Of a DNA stretch of 64,000 bases, positions 45,126 through 57,184 are shown in pieces; position 1 is the stretch's first letter, and each line of letters begins with the position of its first letter. The translations under genes and the position numbers were made by a program. The stretch comes from Diphasiastrum complanatum. Lineage: Eukaryota > Streptophyta > Lycopodiopsida > Lycopodiales > Lycopodiaceae. Below the pieces are notes generated by a model that was not told the origin of the DNA, ran no database searches, and was given only the letters and a program-made list of their open reading frames with translations. Location of the stretch: contig CM055093.1 of assembly GCA_029204225.1 (NCBI GenBank), forward strand, positions 45,182,338 to 45,246,337, in the 5' to 3' direction.

Positions 45126-46547
45126 AATAGGATGCAAGTGGGTCTTCAAGCTTAAGTTGAATGCAAATGGGAGTGTTAACAAACATAAAGCAAGATTAGT
45201 TGCAAAAGGTTATGCTCAAGAGAGAGGGATAGACTATGAGGATACTTTTGCACCCGTGGCCAAGATGATCACAATAAGGCTAATCATTGCACTTGCATCA
45301 CATTTTGGATGGATCCTATGTCAAATGGATGTCTCTAATGCTTTCTTGAATGGTTTTTTGGAAGAGGATATCTATATGGAGCAGCCACAAGGGTTCATCA
45401 AGCATGGAATGGAGAACAAAGTATGCCATCTCCAAAGAAGCATCTATGGCTTGAAGCAAGCCTCGAGATCTTGGAATTCAAGACTACATTGCTATCTTAT
45501 TTCACTTTCTTTTTTCAAAGTGAATATGATCCCACTCTTTACATTAAGTTTGATGATGTTGGTATTGTACTTTTACTCATTTATGTAGATGACATCATCA
45601 TTAGTGGAAATAGTGTTGATGGTATTGAAAAAATCAAGATAGATCTATCCTTAGAGTTCAAGATGGTAGATCTAGGGTGTCTTCACTTCATCTTAGGCAT
45701 AGAGGTACTTAGAGGGTCTGATTTTATCTTTATAACTCAAGTAAACTATGCTCAAAGTCTTTTGAAGAAGTTTAAGATGGAAGTATGCAAAAATGTTGAC
45801 ACACCAATGGAGCAAGATGTAAAAGTGCCAAATGAAGATGATGAAAGATCCTTCATGGACATCACTTTGTTTAGGCAACTTATAGACTCCTTAATGTGGA
45901 TCACTATAACTAGACCAGATCTTAGCTTTAGTGTATGTAGGTTGAGCCAATCCATGCAAAAGCCATTGAATATCCATTGGAAAAAGACTAAGAGGATTCT
46001 AAGATACATCTCGGGTACATTGGATTTTGGGATTCTATATAGAGGAGATGCGATTAACCTTCATGAATTTAGTGATTCAGATTTTGCATGGGACAAGAGG
46101 GCTAGGAAATCAACAAGTGCCTATTCAACTTTCATAGGAGAAGGTGTGGTTTCATGACTGTCAAAAAAGCAAGAAACTATATCTCTATCTTCAACCGAGG
46201 CCGAGTACAAAGCTTTGACAACCACTACAAAGGAGGTACTTTGGATCAAGAGATTATTGGTGGAGCTAAAGATCATGGATTCAGAGGAGGCACCAATCAT
46301 CTACAATGACAATATATCAGCCCAACACCTTGCATCTAACCCAATCTTCCATGCAAGATCTAAGCACATTAAGATATGCCATCACTTTGTGAGAGAAATG
46401 GTGCAAGCCAAGGAGATTGCTTTGGAGCATGTTCCAAGAAATGAATGTGTAGCTAATCTACTTACTAAACCACTTCAAAAGACACCTTTTATGAAGTTCA
46501 GATCATCACTTGGAGTGATTAGTAAAGCGATGACTGAACCAAGCTAG
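45126..46547 (+). pseudogene. Copia RT and RNase H
   Basis: RT starts with IGCKWVFKLKLN and continues with ARLVAKGYAQE, MDVSNAFLNGFLEEDIYM, a frameshift near 45500 and the YVDD box (LLIYVDDIIISGN). RNase H follows (SDSDFAWDKRARKS). A TGG to TGA stop at about 46156 precedes SKKQETISLSSTEAEYKAL. Then come the third acidic region (YNDNISAQHLA, C to Y before the Asp) and the normal tail to a stop at 46547. The polypurine tract (46551-46561) and a 3' LTR stub follow. Confidence 0.85.
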
Positions 46548-46550
46548 ATA

Positions 46551-46663
46551 GTGAGGAGGAGTGTTAAAAATTCACAATTCTAGCTTGACTAGTTTTGGTC
46601 ATATGACTTGTAAATAGTTAAATGGTCATGATGTGGCTTGTCACGCGTTCCAAATAGCATAGG
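46551..46663 (+). mobile_element. Polypurine tract and truncated 3' LTR
   Basis: GTGAGGAGGAG (46551-46561) is followed by TGTTAAAAATTC, the start of the same LTR as 40796, with a handful of substitutions over 102 bp. It breaks off at 46663, where a - strand gag begins. Confidence 0.85.
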
Positions 46664-47469
46664 ATTAATGGCCTTTCTTGCCACAATAAAAGCACTTGAT
46701 CTTCTTCTTCTTGAGCTTGGATGATGAAGCATTAGAGGAATCATCTTCCTCCTCATCTTTGTCTTTGGATTTGGCTTTGTCCTTGCTTGAGGATTGTTGA
46801 TGTTGGTTCTTGCTCCTGCCTTTGTGCTTATCCTTGGCAAAGAGAGCTTTGACATCATTATGAGTGAGAGAGAGCTTGTCCATCCTCAAGAGCTTGTACT
46901 CTTATCTTGATTCTTCTTAAATTAGCACGCTTTGGAGAGCCTCCCAACTTGGTAGCTCCTCCTTAATGGCATAGGATTGGACAAGGTTTTCAAATTCACT
47001 TCTCAAGCCATTGAGAATGACTTGGACTAGCTCATTTTGATTGATGGAATCACCAATACAAGCAAGTTCTCTATGAATATCTTTTACTCTCAAAACATAA
47101 CTAGATGCACTCTCATCACTCTTTTGGCTACTTTGAAAGGTTTGATTCCTAAGAGTAAGAAGCCTAGAGGTATTCTTAGCCTCATAGATAGTCTTGAGAC
47201 AATCCCAAGCTTCTTTGGCTGTTGTACAAGTACCTATCTCCCTCAATATCTCATTAGAGACATTCATCTTAATGTAGTGGAGATCCATCCTAGCTCTCTT
47301 TTTGTATTTTTGAACCTCTTGAAGAACTTGTGGTTCTTCTTCAAGGCCAAGAACTATGTCCATCATGTCTTGAAGGATCAAGATGGAGTCCATTCTCATT
47401 TTCCAAATTGAATAGTTTGAAGTGGACAATCTCACTTGGTTCCAACAAGGATGAACCCATTGAAGACAT
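46664..47469 (-). pseudogene. Copia gag fragment
   Basis: Gag begins at ATG 47469 (MSSMGSSLLEPSE), shifts frame within about 13 codons, and continues with LSTSNYSIWKMRMDS and a typical copia Gag body to ALQSVLI (46917). After a short broken stretch the lysine-rich end leads into a zinc knuckle (CFYCGKKGH) that is cut off at 46664. The 5' LTR and PBS of this copy are at 48213-48884. Confidence 0.85.
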
Positions 47470-48212
47470 TTGAAGTGAAGAAAACTCAAATGATGAACAA
47501 TAAATGTTGCTACACACTCTCAATAGGATCCAATAATAGAGTACTATCTCCTCCTATGAAAGATCTTGCAACTATTTGTGAATTGATTCTCACTAGCTAC
47601 ACAAATCTCTCTAAAACAAGATCTATTTCACATCAAATGATAGAGTATGGGCAAAGTTAGGATCAAACGCTCTTAGCATGTTTGAAGTACACTAAGAAAC
47701 CAAATTTGACTCAAATACAATGATATTGCATGAAACAAAATGGCTAAGATCTCAAAACAGTGCCTAGATCACATATAGATGAGATTGGTAAGCATACAAC
47801 TGTGATTTTGGATCAACCAAGCAATCTCTTGACCAAACCAAATGTGTCCACCCAGGTCTAGGTGCCCTACCTAACCCTCTTCAAAAGCTTATAACTTTTA
47901 ATTGGCTCAACCAAATGGAATGAAACTGATTGCATCAAAAACTAGACAAAAATAGCTTCAAAACAAGCTATCAAGCAAGATAAATGGATCAAGCATCAGA
48001 GAGAACTTCCAAATTGAAATTGGATGTTACTCACACGTGTCTGAGCACATGATTCTGTACAGTACTAGGTCAGACCCAATCAATGTCCTTTTGATCTCTT
48101 TTGATCCAAAATTGAACAAGATAGCTAGGAAAATGGACCTTGACAATTTCTAGCTCAAGATTGATGAATAGTTTTCACTTAAATGGATCAAAAAGCATGG
48201 TAACCTTAGGTA
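47470..48212 (-). mobile_element. Untranslated leader of copia element
   Basis: About 740 bases between the primer-binding site and the gag start. TCACACGTGTCTGAG followed by CTGTACAGTAC (48031-48063) is a copy of the palindrome/GTAC module that occurs in other elements' LTRs. No coding frame is supported. Confidence 0.6.
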
Positions 48213-48225
48213 GGCTATGATACCA
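48213..48225 (-). promoter_or_regulatory. Primer-binding site, variant
   Basis: The - strand reads TGGTATCATAGCC directly after the LTR; it has one mismatch to the tRNA-iMet PBS. Confidence 0.8.
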
Positions 48226-48884
48226 TGTTGATTTTACATGTGTGGATTGTCCACAACATGTACTTGTGATCTCCTAAGGTGTGTAGATGCACCAAGATCA
48301 ATACTAGATTGAGATTCAAGATCTATCTTTGATTTTATGGAAAAAACACACTACTACATGCATTCAATCACTTCCAACTCTCACTCACACATATGGGAAG
48401 TATTCAAAAAATATTCTAAGTAAAAACAAGCTGCTCTCTTCGGGTAGAGAGAGAAAGACCATCATGAGCTCTCAGGTAGAGAGAGAAAGCTAGAAATCCA
48501 ATGACACTCAAAATCCACCCAATCACCAAATCAGTTAGATCCAAAATGAGGAGTACAATGATACTAGTAGATCCACGAGCTACCACTATGCTTAACTATG
48601 ATTGGACCACACTTTGTCACCTCTTAATCCTATTGGACCATTTATCCATGCACCTCTTAATTCTATTGGACTATATTCAAGCGCACCTCAAATTCCTATT
48701 GGACCTCACATGGTTCCACCTCTAGATCCTATTGCACCTCTTAGAATTCATCAAAAAAAAGCATTACACTTGTCTACACTCTAATTGGCACGATTTTAGT
48801 CTCTTACTCTATTTTGGCTCAATAGTGGCATTACAAGTGGAAATGCATAATTTGCCATCTATGCCAAATTTGTTCCTATCAACA
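48226..48884 (-). mobile_element. Copia LTR with internal minisatellite
   Basis: On the - strand the 659-bp LTR starts TGTTGATAGGAAC (48884) and ends AAAATCAACA (48226), next to the primer-binding site, so it acts as the 5' LTR of the gag copy at 46664-47469. Its first 170 bases match the LTR at 4602. The sequence outside its start (48885-48920) is also conserved at the 4602 copy, which suggests that an internal 3' end of the same family lies there, as in a tandem element array. Confidence 0.8.
48602..48745 (-). repeat. 32-33 bp minisatellite, about 4.5 units
   Basis: Units begin ATTGGAC and end CACCTC-N4-AT-CCT on the + strand. They sit inside the LTR at the place where the related LTR at 4602 has an array of 25-26 bp units of different sequence. 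Confidence 0.85.
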
Positions 48885-49094
48885 CCCTACACCTAGATGC
48901 TTGATATAAAAAACATAAGACCCCTATATCTAATATAGATAATCTATTTCAATTCTTCACAGGAAATTCAATCCATCAACTAAGTTATTACAATGCATAT
49001 AAGAAAGTGATCTTGTATTCACGTGTCCAAATCGACTATGCCACAGAACAGCACTGTCGTTTACATTTTCATTAGAGATACTAGCTAATGCAAC

Positions 49095-50190
49095 TTAATT
49101 AGAGAGTACATAAAGATTTCTGACTCTAGTGCATGTAGTCAGAGTAGTATCTTCCTCAAATATTGTACACTGCTCAGTTGAGAAAGTAACAATGTAGACC
49201 TCATCAGTTATCTTAGAGACCGATAATAGGTACTTTGATAGTTGAGGAACGTGAAGGACATTGGGAACACATATAGATAGATCATTGTTGAATGTGATCT
49301 TGACTGTCCCTTTTCCTTCCACGTGTATGGTGCTTGAATCTCTGAGGTAGATGAATTGATCTCTACTGTAAGCTGCATACTCGGTAAACCATTCCTTGCG
49401 AGAGGTCATGTGTTGGGTAGCGCCATTGTCCAGGTACCAGCTATCACAGTCTTCGTTGTTGTTGTAAGCCATTAATAAGTGTGTATCTTGCTCCTTGAAT
49501 TCCACCGCGTTGGAGGAGTCTAGTTGTTGTTGTTGTTGCTTATTTGCCTCGTTGTAGTTCCAGATATGACACTCCTTGATGTCATGATTAGCTCTCTTGC
49601 AATATCTGCAGAAGAGCTTCTTGTGCGATCCACCATGCTCACCTTGAGTGTGAGACTTCTGCTGTTGCTACTGCACTTGATTCTTGCCCTTGGAATAGTC
49701 TTTCTTCTTGGTGTATAGAGCCATGGATTTGTCTTTAATAGACAGTTTGCTAGTCTTTCTCCACATTTCTTCTTGAAGAAGATGACCGATCACCTTTTGA
49801 AGAGTGAGGTCGGGTTGTGTGGAGATCATCACCACAAAGTGTTCATGCGACTTTGGAAGAGAAGAAAACAAGGTCATGACGGCATCATCATCTTGAATAG
49901 AACATCCTACAACTGATAACTGATCCAATAAAGACTTGAAATTGTTGATGTGAGAAGTGATGGCAGTAGAATCAAACATGCTAAGAGTAAAGAACTTCCT
50001 TCTAAGATGTAATCTAGTGGTTACATCATGAGTCTCATAGAGATTTGATAACAAATCTAATGCATCCTTAGAGGTTTTGCATGTGGTAACGTGGGATATT
50101 TGGGAGTCGGCCAGATTGAGTGTGATGCATGCTAAGGCCTTCTAGTCTTTGATCTTCCATGCCTTTGCTTGATCACTTTTTATTTGTCTT
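49095..50190 (-). pseudogene. Copia gag-protease of a second lineage
   Basis: The - strand encodes a Gag of the UBN2 type (LLSNLYETHDVTTRLHLRRKF, FSSLPKSHEHFV, VIGHLLQEEMWRK; 50054-49668), one premature stop at about 49668 and a zinc knuckle CRYCKRANHDIKEC (CX2CX4HX4C). The protease follows with DSWYLDNGATQHMTSRKEWF (D-N-G in place of D-S-G or D-T-G) to CTRVRNLYVLSN at 49095. The protease form (YLDNGATQHMT) differs from the WWIDSGASSHMT elements nearby. Integrase and RT are missing. No LTR of its own is seen at the upstream end. Confidence 0.85.
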
Positions 50191-50462
50191 ACAAAGCCTT
50201 TCAAATTTTTTGAAAATCATTCCAAGAAAAACATCCATCGACTATGGACAATGCCTGTATTGATAATATCGATTAATGAGAGAATGCCAAAACTATAATA
50301 CTAATAGTCTAGGATGGACTATGAATAGGCAAATGACAAAAGTAGATGATTTACCTACAATGACCACCTCATCTACCAAATGCACAATAAGATACATTTG
50401 AATGGTGAAAGTGCTTCTCAATCAAACACATTACTTCGATTGAGCTTTGTCTTGTCGCCTCA
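50191..50462. other. No gene recognised
   Basis: Short spacer between the copia fragment and the predicted first exon of the ParB-like gene. Any promoter of that gene would lie here; no clear TATA box is visible. Confidence 0.4.
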
Positions 50463-50552
50463 ATGGATGCTAGCGGTATCTCTTTGGATGAAATGCATCT
50501 TTGTAAGAAAATTAAACAACAATAATATACACATTAGTTAGATCATCATTCT

Positions 50553-53283
50553 TATGTTGAGCATAACATAGTCACTTAAAGATTGAAGAGGTGTTATGCT
50601 CAGCATAAGACTTGGGAGAGAGGAAGAAATGTTTCTATGCTGAGCATAGGCAATAGTTGCAAAATAAAAGAATTTTCTATGCTTAGCAAAGAAAATAGTT
50701 TTTTTTCTACTTGGACTTAAAAATGTTTAAATAACCTAAAAATCCAAACAATAATGTTACTTTTTAATCAAATTTTTGGGTAAATTCTTGTCATTCATAC
50801 TCAAATTTTAAGAGATTTCTTTGTTAAAATTCTAATAAATTGCTGATAGTAACTATATTTTGCAAACTTAGAGCGAAATTTTTGAGAAATCAAGGATGTC
50901 GAAGATTTCCTTTTGGATGTCAAATCAGGCTCAGGATGTTCTTGTGAAGGACAAAAAGAAATACATGTTTTATTTTACAAAAGGTGTAAATAATAGTAAA
51001 ATGAATGAACTGTTTGTCCATATTGCTGAGAAGAGTGGAAGAGATGAAGGTCCATTTCAAGTGCAAGGTAGAATCCTTGCTGATTAGCCCGATGATGATG
51101 AGGAACAAGAGAGCTTGGTCAATGTTCTTGTGAAAGAACTTGACAAAAGTCGTTCGATATTCATTTTGGATGAGGGAATGCTTAAGATTCGACTTTGCAA
51201 AGACGAAGCCATTAAAGTGTATTTTGACAAAGCCCTTGTGACATTGATATGAACACATTAAAAAGAATAAATTATATTATTTGCAATGAATTAGGTTTTA
51301 AAATATTTGGTATTATAATAAATCCGATGTATTTTGAGCATAGATTACTTTATGAATACTCAAAGTTCCCTAATATTATTCTTTTGTTTTCTGTCATGTA
51401 GAGTCTCAAACAATGTTTAAGAAATGTGCTCTGTGTTATTGCTGAGGAGAAGGATCCAGTCTTTTCTTCTCGTAGTACAAAGTCAGTGGCAGTGACAAGT
51501 GGCAATATAGCTTCTTCCACTGTCTCATCCCACACAGATGCTACTGGTAAGTCTGCACCCTCCGAATCAGCCCCCTTCCCCAAAAAAAGAGATCTCAGGC
51601 TGTTGTACATATTGAACCCGCAACAGAAAAACCAAGGTCCAAAAACAAATCCATGGCCAAGCGACCAAAAGTAGTTTCTTATGAAGAAAGTAGAAAAAAG
51701 TCAAAAGAGACCACTTTAGTTTTGCTTGGAGCCACTATCCAATCGTTGAAGGACTCATCTAAGATTTCTAAAATTAGAGATCAAATTCATAAAACAATTT
51801 TTTTTTAGAGATACTACATTAATTCTGGATATAGACCAGTGTGATTGACCTCCCATTTATCCATTCACTGGAGATCGACCAATGGAGGTTCGAGAGCCTA
51901 ATGACACACATGTACATAATTTAAAAATTAAATTTAAAGATCATACGCAAGCAATTGTAACACCTTTTGTTGGTTTGGTAGATCCGGTTGAATGTACATC
52001 TGTTTTCAAATTTGATTTTTCTTCTTTAGATTCTTATCATTTTTTTGTTTTGGGAGGCATTCATTATTTATAAGCCAGAAAGCAATTGTCCCAAGAGTAA
52101 CCTCATGTAGCTTCTATCCGATATGTTAGTGCCATTGCTTTTGTTGGGTTGACAAAGAAAGAAACTAAACTTTTTGCTTGGGACCATAACATTGACCAAG
52201 ACTACAGGATAAAAATGACGGTCATCCAGAGGATCAAATTTTTTCACAAAGAATTTGTTAGAGCTTCTAAAACTGGAGATTTTAACCAGTTGGAGTTGAA
52301 AGCACTTTTTGCCTAAGAGACAGGCCTGCCATTTGATTCTAAGTATCCGACTCAGAGCCTTATTAAATATGATAATTTTTATCAGCTTGTATTTCTTAGT
52401 GGCCAGGTAATTACTTTACTATCCTAAGCATAGAATGTTTGTTTTAAAAGTTTTTAATTTAGGTAATTGCTTTACTATGCTTAGCATGAAATGTTTGGTT
52501 TAAAAGTTTTTAAAATTAATAAATAAAATTTCAAAATTTTTTAATATAATTTTATTTTTGTATTGTTATTTTTTCAGGTGTGGACTCTTGTAGATAAAAT
52601 TTTTGACAAATGAAAAATTTTTGAAATAAAAGGCCAACCAGCTCAAGGATGTTCAAAATCCAAAAACAAAGATTGTTGCCACCACTCACACATTAAAATC
52701 CATACCAACCGAGATGGGTATTTCTGAGTGGAAGAACATGTGGAAATAAATTCCGTCGAGCTTGTTATCAGTGTCCTCTTGAGGGTTGTTGATGGTCAAT
52801 TCTCGCTTGCTAAAATGGGCAAGGAGTTTCAGAGGTCAAATTCTTTTTTTGTTTTTAAATAATATTTCTTAATACTAATGGCAATTTCTTTTATTTTTTT
52901 GTGATATTAATTACTAATTTGTTTTCTAATACAGACATAAATTATTCATGAAAGTTCAAGAGGCCATGGTGACAAGCTTGAATTGTAAAGGGTTTGAGGA
53001 GTGCTAGAGGCTTTATTCTTTGAGCAGTAAAAATAAAACCTTCACTCCATTTTTTATTTTATTTAGAGATATAGTATTCACTTCACTTATGCTTAGCATA
53101 AAAATATATTAATTTTTTATTTCAAACATTCATAGCTTATGCTAAGCATAGAATTGTATTCTCTGAGCTAGGATCTCAAGCTTAGCATATATTTATTTAT
53201 TTTGATTTCTTAATATGTTCATTCTATGCTAAGCATAGTTCATTCTTCATTTTTCCTTGGTTAACATCCTATGCTAAGCATAG
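50553..53283. repeat. Dispersed palindrome CTATGCTNAGCATAG in introns
   Basis: Copies, some imperfect, lie at 50553-50565, 50594-50608, 50635-50649, 50678-50692, 52419-52433, 52475-52489, 53088-53102, 53138-53150, 53224-53238 and 53269-53283, with a half site near 53178. Each is an odd-length palindrome with a TATGCT arm and any central base. All fall in predicted introns 1, 3 and 5 of the ParB-like gene. I saw none elsewhere in the window. Confidence 0.85.
52405..52517 (+). repeat. 56-bp tandem duplication carrying a splice donor
   Basis: The units 52405-52460 and 52461-52517 share AGGTAATTNCTTTACTAT, the palindrome and a TTTAAAAGTTTTTAA tail. Each unit starts with AG|GTAATT, so the presumed donor of intron 3 exists twice, 56 bp apart. 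Confidence 0.8.
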
Positions 53284-53912
53284 TTTCATTCTCTCTTCTT
53301 TCAATCTACTGAAGACAAAAAAAATAAAGTCCTTCTAGAGCAGTTGAAACGACATATTTTAAAAGTGAAAGAAGAGAAAAGAGATAAAGAAAGATTGGCA
53401 TGGGGTGAGACCGTTGTCGAGGAGAATTCAACAGAAACATACCTCCTCAAATGTGTCGATGATCAACCGTGTTTTTACATTGTAGAAGAAGGAGATTGTA
53501 GGGAGATTTTTAAGTTTTTAAAGAAAAGTCCCTACACTCTTTGCATTGCAGACATCCTCTATATATTTCAAATGAAAAAATCGGTAAATGATGATTCTCC
53601 ATTTAAATTCACTAAGAAAACACAACTTCTCTAGAATTTATAAAAATGCAAATCAAGTCCATATTAGTTTTGCTAGACAAATTAGCTGAGGTAGAAAAGT
53701 CTACAGATGACAAAGACTCTACAATTCCTCTGTCAAAAGAACCACAACCTCCAGCTAGTGGGAAAGTGGGTGACACAGGAGACTTTGCAGATGTCCTAGT
53801 TCAAGATTATAATGTTGTCACTGTAGAAGAAACTGTTGAAGAGGTTGTCGTTCTGTCTACTGAGGCTGCTCTAGAAAGGCCAAAAGACGTCAACAACCTT
53901 GATGATGTTTAA

Positions 53913-54784
53913 AAAACATGTATATGACTATTTTATCATTTTGAAAATTATGTATGAATTTCAAACTTTTGTGGCATGAAGTTTTTAAATTCATTTGTAT
54001 TTTTTTATATTATTTGCTATCTGAAATATTTTAAAATTTATTTTCAATTTTATTTTTTTAATATAAATTTACTTAATGTTTATTTTAATGAATGTTATTT
54101 TGGAATGACAATACTGTTTTGAATTTATTCTAAAATTATATTTTCAAAATATTATTGATATTATTAAAATTGATGATATTTTTTATCTTTTAAAATATTA
54201 AAATTTATTAATATAAGTTCTTAATTATGATGAAACTAAAAATAAGATTCTTTTTAAAAAACTCAAATTTTTCAAAAGTCATGTAGTTCTAGATGTATAT
54301 TTAAGTAAATATTTTTAAAATTAGAGTTTGTGTGTTAAAGACCTAAATCACATAGATTTGTTTGAATTTGTACAAATTATTATTGTGAAAGAATAATTTT
54401 CTTAAAAAATATTAATCTTAATTTATATTGCATTTATAAAAAATTATTTCAAACAAAAAAATTTAAATATTTTAAAATATTTGTTACTAGATAAACTTTT
54501 AAATAATCAAAATAATTTTTGTTGTTGATTTTAATACTTTTATGTTTAATAATTTTGTTTTTTATTAATTAGCTTAAAATACGTGCAAAATTGAATATGT
54601 TATCAAAATTCTATATCTAATTTTTTTAGTATGATTTTAGTTTTTAATAAAAAATGATATATATTTTGTATTATAATATAAAATTTGCAAAGCATTTTGA
54701 ATATAGATAGTTTTTTTTTAAAAAAAAAATTAAATATTACAAAAAATGGGTCTTCATGTCATTTTTTTTTTTTGGTCACCATGT
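53913..54784. other. Very AT-rich stretch without genes
   Basis: Over 80 percent A+T by eye, with homopolymer runs near 54715 and 54765. It follows the last exon of the ParB-like gene and holds no frame. It could be 3' flanking or matrix-attachment-like DNA, which cannot be tested from sequence alone. Confidence 0.5.
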
Positions 54785-55854
<1,070 letters not shown>

Positions 55855-56166
55855 ACCATGTATAAGCATGAAATGAGATAGGAGATAGAGATATCTTCTC
55901 TTCTCACGAGTTACATCCTTTTATAACAGGTCCAAACCTCATTTCAAACTTTGGGTTTCCCTCCATAATGAAAAACCCAACTATTATTGTGACTAGATTC
56001 AATGTCATGTTCTAAACTTTCCAAAAGTGTTTATTCAAATGCTTTTAGACTAATATAACTTTGAAAAGTCAAACTCTAAGTCTAATATGAAATTGGCCTC
56101 AATTGTGTAATTGGCAATTTATCAAACTATGACCAATCTTGACTAAACTAGTTGAAATCTTTCACA
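55855..56166 (-). mobile_element. Copia LTR, upstream half (split LTR)
   Basis: From ACCATGTATAAGCATGAAATGAGATAGG to the - strand start TGTGAAAGATTTCAACTAG (56166) it matches the U3 part of the LTR at 58889-59538, including the TATA box in CCTTTTATAACAGG. No polypurine tract follows, so the internal region is gone on that side. Confidence 0.75.
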
Positions 56167-57184
56167 CTTTTCACATATTCAAAGAAGGCCTACATCTCAA
56201 AGTGATCTTTGTCGACTAAAATCTAATCGAGCCATATTTAGTCAAAATCTAGAGCTTTCTAATAGTGTAGAATCAACTTAGTCAAATGATCATGATGAGA
56301 TCAAAACATATATTGAAAGTCAAGAGATTTCTACACCTTCTCAAGCATTAGAAACAACCACAAATGGTATGGGATAATTTACAAATGCTATTCAAAACCA
56401 AAAGAAAAATATAAGAGGGACTTTAAATCTACATTGGTGCTAATAAATTGTCAAAAATAGTTGCTTACAAGACCCAAGATTTGAAAGATAAAAGTATTAT
56501 TTTCTATTCATCATCTTTCTTACGCAAACTGAGCATAAAAAAATTGAGGAATTGAGATCTAATTTCCTTTTGCAAAACAAAGATGAGAAGAATTACCATT
56601 TGTGTGCAACTGTGAGGCCTAACAAAAATTTCTGATTATATTTTATAAATACAACGGAAGTTTGTTTCAAAGTTTACAATGTTATTCATGCAATTGCTTC
56701 ATTAAAAACATGTACAACTGTAAAAAGATCCAACATTACAGGGATCTCTACAGGGACAAACTGTCTCTACAGATGTTTTGAATGCAACTATCTGGCTAAA
56801 GCATTTGTAAATGTACATGGAGAAAAATTACCAATTTCTTTATATTTCTACTTGTCAAATAATTTTACAAAATTGGAAATATTTTTTATGTACATGGAGT
56901 TTGCTAAGATTTAAATTTTAATAATACTGTCCAAATGTGTCTTCACATATAGTCTCATGATCTACACCATAGTTGCACCACGATTTTGAATCGCGGTTCA
57001 AAATTGCAGTCCAAATCGTGATTCGAAAAAATCCCAGAATTAATTTTTTTTTCGAATTTTTTTTTTGAGCAATATGGGTATCAGATGAAAATTCTGATTA
57101 AGAGAATTTTTCATCATAATATATAATATCAGGCCACATGCCACCAAAATGAGATACAATTATGTTCCATGAATGTAATGAAAA
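56167..57184. other. No gene recognised
   Basis: AT-rich sequence. It may contain the 3' untranslated part of the hAT transposase gene that ends at about 57185 on the - strand. No frames or LTR ends are recognised. Confidence 0.45.

Larger units (their letters stand above)
50463..53912 (+). pseudogene. Six-exon gene with ParB/sulfiredoxin-like domain, decayed
   Basis: Proposed exons 50463-50512, 50874-51237, 51402-52406, 52578-52834, 52935-52984 and 53315-53912 join in phase with GT-AG introns (about 775 codons). Exon 1 starts MDASGISLDEMHL. Exon 3 has a basic, nuclear-signal-like stretch (MAKRPKVVSYEESRKKSK). It then has a core with VREPNDTHVHNLKIKF, VTPFVGLVDP, YHFFVLGGIH and AWDHNIDQDYRIKM. 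The order R-x-P, beta strand, GG-x-H with a downstream A-R resembles the ParB/sulfiredoxin fold. The last exon has a charged helix (LKRHILKVKEEKRDKERLAW) and an acidic tail. In-frame stops (51085, about 51845, 52072, 52108, 52315, 52610) and at least two frameshifts mark a pseudogene. It shows no retrotransposon domain. The fold call is from motifs only and no function is known to me. Confidence 0.55.

Noticed and set aside
50594-50692. Palindromes as CRISPR-like repeats
   Set aside because: Spacing is irregular, spacers are not unique units of even length, and the setting is a eukaryotic intron-bearing gene.
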